Positions 24,897 through 33,148 of a stretch of 48,347 nucleotides of DNA are shown piece by piece; within the stretch, counting starts at the first letter, position 1, and each line of letters begins with the position of its first letter. The DNA is from Oscillospiraceae bacterium (lineage in GTDB: Bacteria > Bacillota > Clostridia > Oscillospirales > Oscillospiraceae), in NCBI GenBank assembly GCA_902793285.1, contig CADBCV010000007.1, forward strand, positions 1-48,347, read 5' to 3'. The notes under the pieces were generated by a model. That model searched no databases and was not told the origin of the DNA. It saw nothing but the letters and a program-made list of their open reading frames with translations. The position numbers and the translations under genes are program-made.

Positions 24897-25170
24897 AAAC
24901 TTGGCTCGCCCCGCGTTGGGGAGAGCTGTCGCGCAGCGACTGAGAGGGGCCGCAGGTCACCTCTCGGGATGGCCCTCTCAGTCACGGCGCGGCCGTACAC
25001 GCGCTGTGACAGCTCCCCCAGAGGGGGAGCCAAGAACGCAGGCATTTTAAGCCTCCCTCCCTGAGGGAGGTGGCATCCGGCGTCCCCCGCAAGCCGGATG
25101 ACGGAAGGAGCACTCCCTCAGTCATCGCCGCAAACGGCGCTGACAGCTCCCTCCCTGAGGGAGCCGTTAT
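24897..25170. repeat. Large palindromic repeats of the CTTGGCTC/GACAGCTCCC type
   Basis: The 413-base gap between the glycosyltransferase and fbp genes holds no gene. CTTGGCTC (about 24900) pairs at long range with GAGCCAAG (about 25027-25034), enclosing further pairings (GAGAGCTGTC with GACAGCTCCC; ACTGAGAGGG with CCCTCTCAGT). A second block has CCTCCCTGAGGGAGG (about 25053) and CAGCTCCCTCCCTGAGGGAG (about 25144). A short relative, CTTGGCTCTCCC/GGGAGAGCCAAG, lies at 42801-42827. Confidence 0.75.
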
Positions 25171-25208
25171 TCGCCTTCCCCTTGTCGCATCTGAGCGTTC
25201 TCTCAAAC

Positions 25209-27185
25209 TCAGCCTTTGTCCTGCTTGATGAGGCCGGTGCGGTAAGCCTCGAGCAGGAGCTTGAGATCCTCGATCTGCGCGGCGAGCTCCCGCCCGTCAT
25301 CGGTGTCGGCAATGGTGAGACGCCTTGCGTAGGTCTTGACCGGGATGATGCGGGAGTCCATGTCCCGGTTGTGGTGGATGGTCTCCTCCTCGGAGACGGA
25401 GGGCTCATGCTCCGAGAGATACATCTGGTGGGAGTTCGAGACCAGGGTGTAGCCCGCAATGCCGGTGACGGACTGGTAAGCCTTGGACATGCCCCCGTCG
25501 ATGATGAGGAGCTTGCCCGGGACCTTGATGGGGCTCTCGCCCTTGCGGATCTTGACGGGGATATGGCCGTTTACGATGACGGCGTCTTTATCATGGATGC
25601 CGAAGGCGTCCAGCACGCGCTCGCACGCCTCGGCGTTATAGGCGAGGGTGAAATACGGGTCGGAGGTCTCCTGGTGGGTCTTCTTGTCGGCGATGAAGTA
25701 GCGCTCAAAGGTCGCCATCTTGTCCTTGCCGAACAGCGGCGACTTACTGCCGCACCAGAGATACCACATGAAGTCCGCCCCGCGCTGGCGCTCGGCCTTG
25801 TCGCGGGAGAAGCGCCCCTCGCGCACAAGCTCCTCGCAGCGGTCGAAGAGACTGCGCCCGCTGCACCTCACGCCGTAGATCTCAAGCTCGGAGAAGCTGC
25901 CGTCGGGGTTCATGGGGATGCAGCCGTGGAACATCAGGCAGCCGTTGTAGTAGCGGTACATGGCGCCCTTCTTGTACAGAAAGTCCACATGCCGCTGGAG
26001 CTTTTCGCAGTTGAGAAACGACAGCTGCAGCCCCTCCAGCACCTTCTGCTCCCCGGGCGTGAGGGCGTAGGGGTCGGCCGGGTCCAGCGTGGGGAAGGAG
26101 GTGTCGCGCAGGGGATACTCCGCCCCGTCGAGCGTCACGACGCCGCGCTTTAAGTCCATCTTGTCCAGCAGCAGCCTGTCCTCCATCCGGTACTCCGGGT
26201 GGCGGCGGGCGGTCTGCCCCTCGATCTTGAACTGGATGACGGCCATCGCCTTGTGCATCTTCGCGATGATGGCGTCGTTGTGGGGGTCCGGCGTGTCGTC
26301 CGGCCCGTGCTTCGGCATAAAGCAGGCGCAGGGGTCGTTCGCGTAGGTCTCAAGCGCGAAGAGGGAGAGCGGGCGCATGTTGATGCCGTAGCCGCCCTCC
26401 ATGAAGTCGTAGTTGTTGTAGCGCAGGCAGATGCGCACGGCGTTCGAGACGCAGCAGAGATCGCCCGCCGCCGCGCCCATCCAGAGGATGTCGTGGTTGC
26501 CCCACTGGATGTCGATGTGCCGCTGCTTCTCAAGCTCGTCCATCACGAGATGGGGGCTGTCGCCGCGGTCGTAGATATCGCCCACGACGTGCAGCCTGTC
26601 GATGACGGAGTCCTGCACGAGATGGCACATGGCCGTGATGAACTGGTCTGCGGCCTCAGTCTCGATGATGGACTGGAGGATCTGCTCAAAGTAGTCCTCC
26701 TTGTTGAAGTCCTTGCTGCCGGTGGTCATGAGCTCGCTGATGATGTACTCAAAGTCCTTCGGCAGGATGCGCCGCACCTTGGAGCGGGTGTATTTCGAGG
26801 TCGTGATCTTGCAGATGGCCACAAGCTGCTTGAGCGTGATGGTGTACCACTCGGGGCTTAAGAGCCCCTGGTGGCGCAGGTGGCGCAGCTTATGCTCGGG
26901 ATAGTAGATGAGCGCGGCGAGAGCGTCCCGGTCGGCGGTGGAGAGATAGTCCCCCAGCGCCTGGTCGATCTTGCGCCGCACCGAGCCGGAGGCGTTGCGC
27001 AGGATGTGGCGCAGGCCCTGGTACTCGCCGTGGATATCGCTGATGTAGTGCTCGGTCCCCTTGGGCAGGTTCAAAATCGCGCGCAGATTGATGATCTCGG
27101 TGCTCACCGCCTGGCTGTTGGGATAGCTGCGGGAGAGCGTCTTGAGATAGCGCAGGGTCTTTTCATCAAAGCTCAGTTCCGACAT
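25209..27185 (-). CDS. fbp: Fructose-1,6-bisphosphatase, class III
   Basis: A 658-residue enzyme matching the Firmicute class III FBPase (B. subtilis Fbp is 671). It hydrolyses fructose-1,6-bisphosphate to fructose-6-phosphate for gluconeogenesis. Calcineurin-like metallophosphatase motifs are clear: ISDIHGEYQGL (about 47-57), VGDIYDRGDSPH (about 197-208) and WGNHDILWMG (about 225-234). ATG 27185 has AAGGAG six bases upstream. It is monocistronic with a promoter at 27257-27285. With the adjacent PfkB kinase and epimerase it forms a loose carbohydrate neighbourhood, not an operon. Confidence 0.96.
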   Translation of the reverse strand: MSELSFDEKTLRYLKTLSRSYPNSQAVSTEIINLRAILNLPKGTEHYISDIHGEYQGLRHILRNASGSVRRKIDQALGDYLSTADRDALAALIYYPEHKLRHLRHQGLLSPEWYTITLKQLVAICKITTSKYTRSKVRRILPKDFEYIISELMTTGSKDFNKEDYFEQILQSIIETEAADQFITAMCHLVQDSVIDRLHVVGDIYDRGDSPHLVMDELEKQRHIDIQWGNHDILWMGAAAGDLCCVSNAVRICLRYNNYDFMEGGYGINMRPLSLFALETYANDPCACFMPKHGPDDTPDPHNDAIIAKMHKAMAVIQFKIEGQTARRHPEYRMEDRLLLDKMDLKRGVVTLDGAEYPLRDTSFPTLDPADPYALTPGEQKVLEGLQLSFLNCEKLQRHVDFLYKKGAMYRYYNGCLMFHGCIPMNPDGSFSELEIYGVRCSGRSLFDRCEELVREGRFSRDKAERQRGADFMWYLWCGSKSPLFGKDKMATFERYFIADKKTHQETSDPYFTLAYNAEACERVLDAFGIHDKDAVIVNGHIPVKIRKGESPIKVPGKLLIIDGGMSKAYQSVTGIAGYTLVSNSHQMYLSEHEPSVSEEETIHHNRDMDSRIIPVKTYARRLTIADTDDGRELAAQIEDLKLLLEAYRTGLIKQDKG

Positions 27186-27256
27186 GGCAGACTCCTTGTT
27201 CAATTAACATATTATAGTTTACATAATTTAGAAACAAGAGAATATTTCTTCTTCCA

Positions 27257-27285
27257 AGTATAGCGTAGTTCTCGGCAGGCTGCAA
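27257..27285 (-). promoter_or_regulatory. Sigma-A promoter of fbp
   Basis: On the minus strand TTGCAG (27280-27285), 17 bases, TATACT (27257-27262), leaving a leader of about 65 bases. A TATAAT nearer the gene (about 27207-27215) lacks a suitable -35 box. Confidence 0.6.
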
Positions 27286-27432
27286 GGCTTTCTTCGGTTT
27301 TCCATTTCGTGCTTTGATGCCGAACGTGCGGGCAGGTAAGAAGAGCAGAAGTCTTCATATTCTTCGTAAAATATATCGTTGATTTTCACTTTTCAACAGC
27401 GTATACTGTCAGCAGAAAGGTTGGTGATCATC

Positions 27433-27700
27433 ATGCCGAATATCAAGCCGGTGTCCGATCTGCGAAACTATGGGGAAGTCCTGCGCGACGTTGCGGTCGG
27501 GCAACCCGTCTTCCTTACAAAAAAACGGGCATGGGCGCTACGCGGTGCTCGACATGGAGAAATACCGCGAGTATGAGAAGATGAAAGCGATGAACTGGCT
27601 GCTCGGCGAGCTGGACAAGGGCCGCGTCTCGGGCGAGCAGGAAGGCTGGCTTGACGCCGGTGAAGTTTTTGCCGATTTAGAGGCGCGTTATCATGGCTGA
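27433..27700 (+). pseudogene. Phd-type antitoxin gene, frameshifted
   Basis: The start MPNIKPVSDLRNYGEVLRDV is a typical Phd/YefM antitoxin N-terminus, including a pre-start GGTGAT site. The frame breaks in a run of seven A (27519-27525). With six A the reading continues ...TKNGHGRYAVLDMEKYREYEKMKA, the standard Phd sequence, to the stop at 27698-27700. The one-base insertion makes a full antitoxin impossible without slippage. Sequencing error or transcriptional slippage on the A-run cannot be excluded, but the adjacent toxin is also broken, which favours decay. Confidence 0.85.
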
Positions 27701-27764
27701 GCTGATCGTGTCCCCGCTGGCGAAGGCCGACATGCGGGAGATCAGCGACTATATCAGCGTATGA
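27693..27764 (+). pseudogene. Truncated ParE/RelE-type toxin gene
   Basis: An ATG overlapping the antitoxin stop by eight bases starts MAELIVSPLAKADMREISDY, the N-terminus of a ParE/RelE-fold toxin, but the frame stops after 23 codons. Seven to nine bases further the AATGTACGG palindrome begins, so the rest of the toxin gene appears to have been lost at the repeat junction. Confidence 0.8.
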
Positions 27765-27770
27765 ATATAA

Positions 27771-27930
27771 AAAATGTACGGCGATTTCGTTAACTGCTGC
27801 GATTTCGCCGTACATTGCTTTTCAATGATTACTCTTTGCTGCCGGGAGGGACAAGCCCCTTCCCCTACGGCGATGTGGGAATGTTTGCACCTCATGGTGC
27901 GCCTGCGCGGGATCGCGGGCGTGCGGGCTG
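27771..27930. repeat. Composite repeat: AATGTACGG palindrome, GTAGGGG unit, GGTGC hairpin
   Basis: AATGTACGGCGA (27773-27784) pairs with TCGCCGTACATT (27805-27816). A reverse GTAGGGG unit follows (27841-27870), then the hairpin type GGTGC-GCCT-GCGCG (27896-27909). The same order occurs at 3788-4003. No gene lies in 27765-27961. Confidence 0.75.
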
Positions 27931-27961
27931 ATGCGGGTGTACGCGCTGCGAATCTCTGTGC

Positions 27962-28897
27962 TTATTCTTCCTCGACCTCGATCTCAAGGCCGAGCTCCTT
28001 CGGGCGGAAGCGGGGGCAGACGTTCTCCGAGACCTTGATGACCGAGGCTGCGAGCCGGGTGCCGATCTCGACGGCCTCGCGCATCGTCTTGTGATAGGTC
28101 AGCCCGATGGCGACGCCCGCGCAGAAGGCGTCCCCCGCACCGGTGGTGTCGCGCACCTTCACATGCTCCGCCGGGAAGAAGCCGACTTCGCCCGCGCGGT
28201 TTGCGTAGACGGAGCCGCGGCTGCCGAGCGTGACGACGATGGCGGGGATGTTCGCGCTCTCAAGCCTCGCAGGGAGGTCTTCGCACATCTCCTCGGGCGT
28301 CATGGCGTCGTAGTCCGCGACGAAGAGGATGCCCGCCTCGGCCTGGTTGCAGACAAAGCAGTCCATGCGCTGCAGAAAGTCCCGCCGCTCGGAGGCGATG
28401 CCCATGTTGGCCACCACGCCGTAGACGGGCTTGCCGTACTTCTCCGCGAGATCCAGCACGCGCTTGACGATGCCCTTGCCGATGTCGGCCTCGATGACCA
28501 CGCTGTCGGCGTTCTTGAAGATCTCGTCTCCCTTCTCGTCCAGGATACCGCACAGGGGGCGCAGTTCCGGGCGCTGGGAGATGGAGCCCGCGAGATCGCC
28601 CGTCTGGTCGAAGACAGCAAGCCACATGCCCATCCCGTTCGGCACGGCACGGATATAGTCGGTGTTGACCTTGTGGTTTCGGAGCTTGCGCAAAACATCC
28701 TCGCCCTGGGCGCTCTCATCCACGAGACTCACAAACGTGGGGCGCAGCTCCACATTCGCAATGTCCTCCGCCACGTTCCGGCCCACGCCGCCGTGGACAA
28801 ACTCAATGGACCCGGCGTTTCGCCCGGTCGGCAAATACAGATCCTCCGGAAAGCCCTTCACGTCCACAAAAACCGCGCCCACGACCACGATCGCCAT
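27962..28897 (-). CDS. PfkB family carbohydrate/nucleoside kinase
   Basis: A 311-residue ribokinase-like kinase that phosphorylates a sugar or nucleoside hydroxyl with ATP. N-terminal substrate motif GGVGRNVAEDIA (36-47) and the C-terminal PfkB signature DTTGAGDAFCAGVAIG with catalytic D256. GGVxRN occurs in pseudouridine kinase and related nucleoside kinases as well as some sugar kinases, so the substrate is open; no PsuG or nucleosidase is adjacent. The start at 28897 (second ATG of ATGCATATG) gives six bases to AGGAGG. It is monocistronic; its promoter lies about 120 bases upstream with a repeat in the leader. Confidence 0.88.
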   Translation of the reverse strand: MAIVVVGAVFVDVKGFPEDLYLPTGRNAGSIEFVHGGVGRNVAEDIANVELRPTFVSLVDESAQGEDVLRKLRNHKVNTDYIRAVPNGMGMWLAVFDQTGDLAGSISQRPELRPLCGILDEKGDEIFKNADSVVIEADIGKGIVKRVLDLAEKYGKPVYGVVANMGIASERRDFLQRMDCFVCNQAEAGILFVADYDAMTPEEMCEDLPARLESANIPAIVVTLGSRGSVYANRAGEVGFFPAEHVKVRDTTGAGDAFCAGVAIGLTYHKTMREAVEIGTRLAASVIKVSENVCPRFRPKELGLEIEVEEE

Positions 28898-28920
28898 ATG
28901 CATCCTCCTATCATTACGCT

Positions 28921-28996
28921 GTCATTCTGAGGAGCTCCGCGACGAAGAATCCCGCCGCCTTTCCGGGAGATCCCTCGCTGACGCGAAGCCATGACA
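28921..28996. repeat. GTCATTCTGAGG...CATGACAG repeat, copy 1
   Basis: GTCATTCTGAGGAGC through GACGAAGAATCCC and an imperfect inverse ending CATGACAG. It lies in the leader between the pfkB-type promoter and its start codon. Copies: 33035-33118 and 48251-48334. Confidence 0.8.
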
Positions 28997-29013
28997 GAAA
29001 ATCTTTCTGTTTA

Positions 29014-29042
29014 ACTATAAAAAGAATGTTAACTTTTGTCAA
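29014..29042 (-). promoter_or_regulatory. Sigma-A promoter of the PfkB kinase gene
   Basis: On the minus strand TTGACA (29037-29042), 17 bases, TATAGT (29014-29019). The predicted leader of about 110 bases carries the TCATTCTGAG repeat. Confidence 0.7.
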
Positions 29043-29078
29043 GGCATGTCGAAAGGCATTTTCTTTTTCTCCCGTTTG

Positions 29079-29087
29079 TGCTACAAT
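29079..29087 (+). promoter_or_regulatory. Possible extended -10 promoter of galM
   Basis: TGCTACAAT (29079-29087) has the TGn extension and a good -10, but only a poor -35. It would give a leader of about 180 bases containing the GAGTGTGGAG repeat. Confidence 0.4.
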
Positions 29088-29149
29088 TCTTTTGAGTAAA
29101 TCACTGCCCGCAAACGGATGAACAATCCGCGGCAGCGGCTTTGAAAGAG

Positions 29150-29233
29150 TGGAGTGTGGAGAGTGAAGTGTGGAGTGAAGGTATCGCTTCGCGATTTAAA
29201 ATTGCGCCGAAGGCGCTCCATAACTCCACACTC
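29150..29233. repeat. GAGTGTGGAG inverted repeat in the galM leader
   Basis: GAGTGTGGAG (29152-29161), repeated as GAAGTGTGGAGTG (29165-29177), faces ACTCCACACTC (29223-29233). Inside lie smaller pairs (ATCGCTTCGCGAT near 29183-29195; GCGCCGAAGGCGC near 29204-29216). The element lies wholly between the promoter and galM. Confidence 0.65.
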
Positions 29234-29274
29234 ATTATAAGGAATCATAAAATCATCAAAACAGGAGGTACATT

Positions 29275-30303
29275 ATGTCTGTTACAGTGCGTCCCTTCGG
29301 CTTTACAAAAAGGGGGGAGGAGGTCAAAGCCTATACCATCACCGACGCCGCCGGCGCAAGCTGCACCCTGCTCGATTACGGCGCGACGGTCCAGGCACTC
29401 TGCGTCCCCAACAAAAACGGCGGCCTGACCGACGTGGTGCTCGGCTTTGAGAGCGTGGCGGAATATGAGGACACAGACTTTTTCCTCGGCGCTACCATCG
29501 GCCGCTTTGCCAACCGCGTGGGCGGCGCGCGCTTTGAGCTGCACGGGAAGGAATACCGCCTTGCCGACAACGACGGCGGCAACTGCCTCCACGGCGGCAG
29601 GCGCGGCTTTGACCGCTATGTCTGGCAGGCCGAGACCGTGGACGAGTACGCCGTGCGCTTTTCCCGCCTGAGCCCCGACGGGGAGGAAAATTTCCCGGGC
29701 AATCTGGAGCTCTCCGTCACCTTCCGGATGCTGAGCGGCAAGACCGGCCTCTCCATCACCTATGAGGCCGTGTCCGACGCCGACACCATCGTGAACCTCA
29801 CAAACCACAGCTACTTCGATCTCTCCGGCTGCGGCAGGGCCATGGAACAGACGCTCTGCATCCACGCCGACCGCTATCTCGAGCTCGGCGCGGGCGTCGT
29901 CCCGAGCGGCACGGTGGCCGAGGTCGCGGGCACGCCCTTCGATTTTAGGCGTGAGAAGCCCGTCGGCCGCGATATTGGCGCGGACTTTGAGCAGCTTCGC
30001 CTCGGCGGGGGCTATGACCACAACTTCTGCCTCGGCGGGATGGACGCGGCGAGCCTCGCAAGCGCGGAGACCGGCATCCGCATGGCGGTTTGCACCGATA
30101 TGCCCGGCGTGCAGCTCTACAGCGGAAACTTCCTCAAGGACACCCGCGGCAAAGGCGGCGCGGAATTTCACAAGCGCGGCGCCGTCTGCCTCGAAACCCA
30201 GCTCTGGCCCGACGCCATGAACCACTGGGGCTTCCCGTCTCCCGTCCTGCACAAGGGCGAAAAACTCACCAGTACGACAGTGTACAGCTTCACCGTGGAA
30301 TAA
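29275..30303 (+). CDS. galM: Aldose 1-epimerase (mutarotase)
   Basis: A 342-residue cytoplasmic enzyme interconverting alpha and beta anomers of aldoses such as galactose and glucose; usual family length. Catalytic residues are visible: general acid H178 in TNHSYFDLSG and general base E307 in CLETQLWPDA; H106 in CLHGG and F/D residues of GFDRYVW also belong to the active site. ATG 29275 has AGGAGG at good spacing. It is 64 bases upstream of the C11 peptidase gene on the same strand, so they may share a transcript although functions are unrelated. It could work with the beta-galactosidase at the left end, which is not linked by operon. Confidence 0.96.
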   Translation: MSVTVRPFGFTKRGEEVKAYTITDAAGASCTLLDYGATVQALCVPNKNGGLTDVVLGFESVAEYEDTDFFLGATIGRFANRVGGARFELHGKEYRLADNDGGNCLHGGRRGFDRYVWQAETVDEYAVRFSRLSPDGEENFPGNLELSVTFRMLSGKTGLSITYEAVSDADTIVNLTNHSYFDLSGCGRAMEQTLCIHADRYLELGAGVVPSGTVAEVAGTPFDFRREKPVGRDIGADFEQLRLGGGYDHNFCLGGMDAASLASAETGIRMAVCTDMPGVQLYSGNFLKDTRGKGGAEFHKRGAVCLETQLWPDAMNHWGFPSPVLHKGEKLTSTTVYSFTVE

Positions 30304-30367
30304 ACACGCAGACAGCGGAACTGAGACAAAACGGATACTGTTTTTATCAAACAAAGGGGAAAATAAG

Positions 30368-33019
30368 ATGGACAACAGACCCCACAGCAGAGAGAAGCGC
30401 GTCGGCACCGGCTCCGTGACCGCCCGCAAGGGGCGCGAGGTCAACACCGGCGGGCCTGTCGGCGGCGGCAGCCAGGGCGGCAGACCCGGCGCCCCGGGCG
30501 GACCCCGGCGCAGCGGGGGCGGCGGACGCCCCGCGGGGGGCATCGGCATCGTCGGCGTGCTACTGGTGCTGCTCTTCACCTTCCTGCGCGGCGGCGGGGA
30601 CGGCGGGCAGACCCTCCCCGTTTCGACGCCGCGGCCCACGGCCTATGTCGCCCAGCAGACGAGCCAGCCCGTCACCCCGCAGCAAGAGGGGCTTGAGAGC
30701 ATCGACGACGCGAACATGCTCTTCTCCTCCGGCGACGCCGGCGACTGGTCAGAGCTTCTCGGCACCCTCTTCGGCTACGGGGAGAGCTACTCCGGCGAGA
30801 ACCCCACGGGCTCCTCTTCCTCCGGCAGCGGCCTTCTGCAGGACCTGCCCGGCGCAAAGCCCACGGCGACGCCAAAGCCCGCTCTGACCGCAAAGCCCAC
30901 GGCCACCCCGAAGCCCACCGCGACGCCCAGGCCCGCCGTGCAGACCGCCGTGCGCGACAAGCGCGTCACGCCTCTCGGCGGCGGGCGGGACACGGTCACG
31001 GTCATGGTCTACATGTGCGGCACGGACCTCGAGTCCCGCTACGGCATGGCGACCTCGGATCTCACGGAGATGGCGAAGGCCAATCTCTCGGATAAAGTGA
31101 ACGTCATCGTGGAGACCGGCGGCTGCAGGTCCTGGAAAAACAGCGTGGTCTCCAACTCCGTCAACCAGATCTACCGCGTCCGCAGCGGCGGACTTGAGCG
31201 CCTGGAGGAGAGCTTCGGCCGCGCCGCCATGACCGACCCCGCGAATCTCACGGGCTTCATCCGCTACTGCGCCGAGAACTACCCCGCGGACCGGAATATC
31301 CTCATCCTCTGGGATCACGGCGGCGGCTCCCTCTCCGGCTACGGCTACGATGAGAAGTCCGGCGGGCGCAGCTCCATGACCCTGCCGCAGATCGACAGGG
31401 CCCTCAGCGACGCGAAGGTCACCTTCGACTGGATCGGCTATGACGCCTGCCTCATGTCCACGCTCGAGACGGCCCTGGTCTCCGCAAAGTACGCCGACTA
31501 CCTCATCGCCTCCGAGGAGGTGGAGCCCGGCACCGGCTGGTACTATACCGACTGGCTCAACGCCCTGTCGAAAAACAGCTCCGTCTCCACCGAGACTCTC
31601 GGCAAGACCCTCATCGACAGCTATGTCGCGGCCTGCCGCCAGAAGTCCTATTCGGCGCAGGTCACCCTCGCCCTCACGGATCTCGCGGAGCTCGAGGGAA
31701 AAATCCCCGCGGCCTTCCGCAATTTCTCCGTCTCCACCAATGACCTGATCTCCTCCGACGGGTACCGCCAGGTCTCCAACGCCCGCGCCGGGGCGCGGCA
31801 GTTCGCCCAGTCCACGCGCATCAACCAGGTGGACCTCGCGGATCTCGCGCTGCGCATCGGCTCGAGCGAGGGCAGGGCCCTTGCCCAGACCATCCAGGAC
31901 TGCGTAAAATATAACGGCACCACCATCACGAAGTGCTACGGGCTCAGCATCTATTTCCCCTATGAGACCATGAGCTCCGTGTCCTCCGCCCTGAACACCT
32001 ATGACACCCTGGGCCTTGACGCGGAGTACGCCAAGGTCATCAAGAGCTTTGCCAGCATCGAGTACGGCGGCCAGCTCTCCGGCAGCGCCGCGCAGGGCGG
32101 CTACGGCGCCTCCGGCGGCTACGGCGGCTACGGCGACCTGCTGGAGGCCCTCTTCGGCTCCTACTCCTACGCGGGCTCCGGATCTTCCGGCGGCTCCCCC
32201 TACGGCAGCGCCTCTCCCGCGGGCTCCCTCTCCGGCGGCTATACCAACAGCAGCGGCCAGAGCAGCGCGGGCTATACCGTCGACATGTCCGACATCTTCG
32301 GCCTCCTCTCCGCCTTCTCCGGCAGGAGTCTCCCCGCGGACAGGGCCTGGGTCGACACCGGGCTTATCGCGCAGAAGGCCGAGCAGATCGCGGATTCCTT
32401 CCTCGACCCCGGCCGCATCTGCGTGAGCTACGCAAACGGTCGCCCCGTCGTCTCCCTCACGGATGCGGAGTGGGGCCTTGTGCAGACCGTGGCGCTCAAC
32501 GTCTTCGCGGATGACGGCGAGGGCTATCTGGATCTCGGCCTCGACAACGTCTTCGACATGGACGGCAGCGACCTCATCCTGGATTTTGACAGGACCTGGC
32601 TCACCCTGAACGGCCAGCCTGTGGCCTATTACCTCGTCTCCGACACGCAGAACCCGGACGGAAGCTGGACCACGATCGGCCGCATCCCGGCCCTTCTGAA
32701 CGGGCAGCTTGTGAACCTCCAGGTCATTTTCGACGACGATAACCCCTACGGCGCCGTCACCGGGGCCTATCCCTTCTACGAAAACGGCGAGACCGAGACC
32801 GCGCCCAAGGGCCTTGTCCCGCTCGCGCAGGGCGACCGGCTTGAGTTCGTGTGCGACTACTACGGCTACGACGGCAGCTATCAGAGCTCCCACACTCTCG
32901 GCACCGGTCTCACGGTGGAGGGCGAGCTCACGCTCGAAAACCTCGCCTATGAAAACGATCTGGTCCCGAGCTTCCGCATCACGGACATCTACGGAAATCA
33001 TTACTGGATCGCATTCTGA
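30368..33019 (+). CDS. Membrane-anchored clostripain-family (C11) cysteine peptidase
   Basis: An 883-residue protein with no cleavable signal. Residues 1-57 are Gly/Arg/Pro-rich and cytoplasmic, one membrane helix spans about 58-74 (GIGIVGVLLVLLFTFL), and the rest should be outside. A TPKP/KPTAT-rich linker (about 164-190) precedes the C11 catalytic domain, which begins TVMVYMCGTDLES (210-222). The catalytic dyad is H317 in LWDHGGG and C361 in GYDACLMS. Clostripain-type enzymes cleave after Arg/Lys and self-activate. A Gly/Ser/Tyr-rich linker (about 570-640) divides the catalytic half from a C-terminal beta-rich region (about 660-883) that I do not recognise. ATG 30368 follows AAAGGGGA. Family assignment is secure; the target is unknown. 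Confidence 0.92.
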   Translation: MDNRPHSREKRVGTGSVTARKGREVNTGGPVGGGSQGGRPGAPGGPRRSGGGGRPAGGIGIVGVLLVLLFTFLRGGGDGGQTLPVSTPRPTAYVAQQTSQPVTPQQEGLESIDDANMLFSSGDAGDWSELLGTLFGYGESYSGENPTGSSSSGSGLLQDLPGAKPTATPKPALTAKPTATPKPTATPRPAVQTAVRDKRVTPLGGGRDTVTVMVYMCGTDLESRYGMATSDLTEMAKANLSDKVNVIVETGGCRSWKNSVVSNSVNQIYRVRSGGLERLEESFGRAAMTDPANLTGFIRYCAENYPADRNILILWDHGGGSLSGYGYDEKSGGRSSMTLPQIDRALSDAKVTFDWIGYDACLMSTLETALVSAKYADYLIASEEVEPGTGWYYTDWLNALSKNSSVSTETLGKTLIDSYVAACRQKSYSAQVTLALTDLAELEGKIPAAFRNFSVSTNDLISSDGYRQVSNARAGARQFAQSTRINQVDLADLALRIGSSEGRALAQTIQDCVKYNGTTITKCYGLSIYFPYETMSSVSSALNTYDTLGLDAEYAKVIKSFASIEYGGQLSGSAAQGGYGASGGYGGYGDLLEALFGSYSYAGSGSSGGSPYGSASPAGSLSGGYTNSSGQSSAGYTVDMSDIFGLLSAFSGRSLPADRAWVDTGLIAQKAEQIADSFLDPGRICVSYANGRPVVSLTDAEWGLVQTVALNVFADDGEGYLDLGLDNVFDMDGSDLILDFDRTWLTLNGQPVAYYLVSDTQNPDGSWTTIGRIPALLNGQLVNLQVIFDDDNPYGAVTGAYPFYENGETETAPKGLVPLAQGDRLEFVCDYYGYDGSYQSSHTLGTGLTVEGELTLENLAYENDLVPSFRITDIYGNHYWIAF

Positions 33020-33034
33020 GACGCAGCAAACTTT

Positions 33035-33118
33035 CTGCCATCCTGGGCGTGAGCGAAGGACCCCCGCGGCTTTGCGATGCCATACGGGATTCTTCGCCTC
33101 CGGCTCAGAATGACACAG
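33035..33118. repeat. TCATTCTGAG-type repeat, copy 2 (inverted)
   Basis: CTGCCATCCTGGGCGTGAGC ... GGGATTCTTCGCCTCCGGC ... TCAGAATGACACAG, an imperfect palindrome between the peptidase stop and the next gene's ribosome binding site. An in-frame start inside it, extending the next gene, is therefore not credible. Confidence 0.75.
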
Positions 33119-33148
33119 ATTCATACCGTTACACAGGAGGTACATACT

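Noticed and set aside
27962-28897. Naming the PfkB kinase psuK (pseudouridine kinase)
   Set aside because: GGVGRN fits, but no pseudouridine-5'-phosphate glycosidase or transporter is adjacent, and related sugar kinases share the motif.
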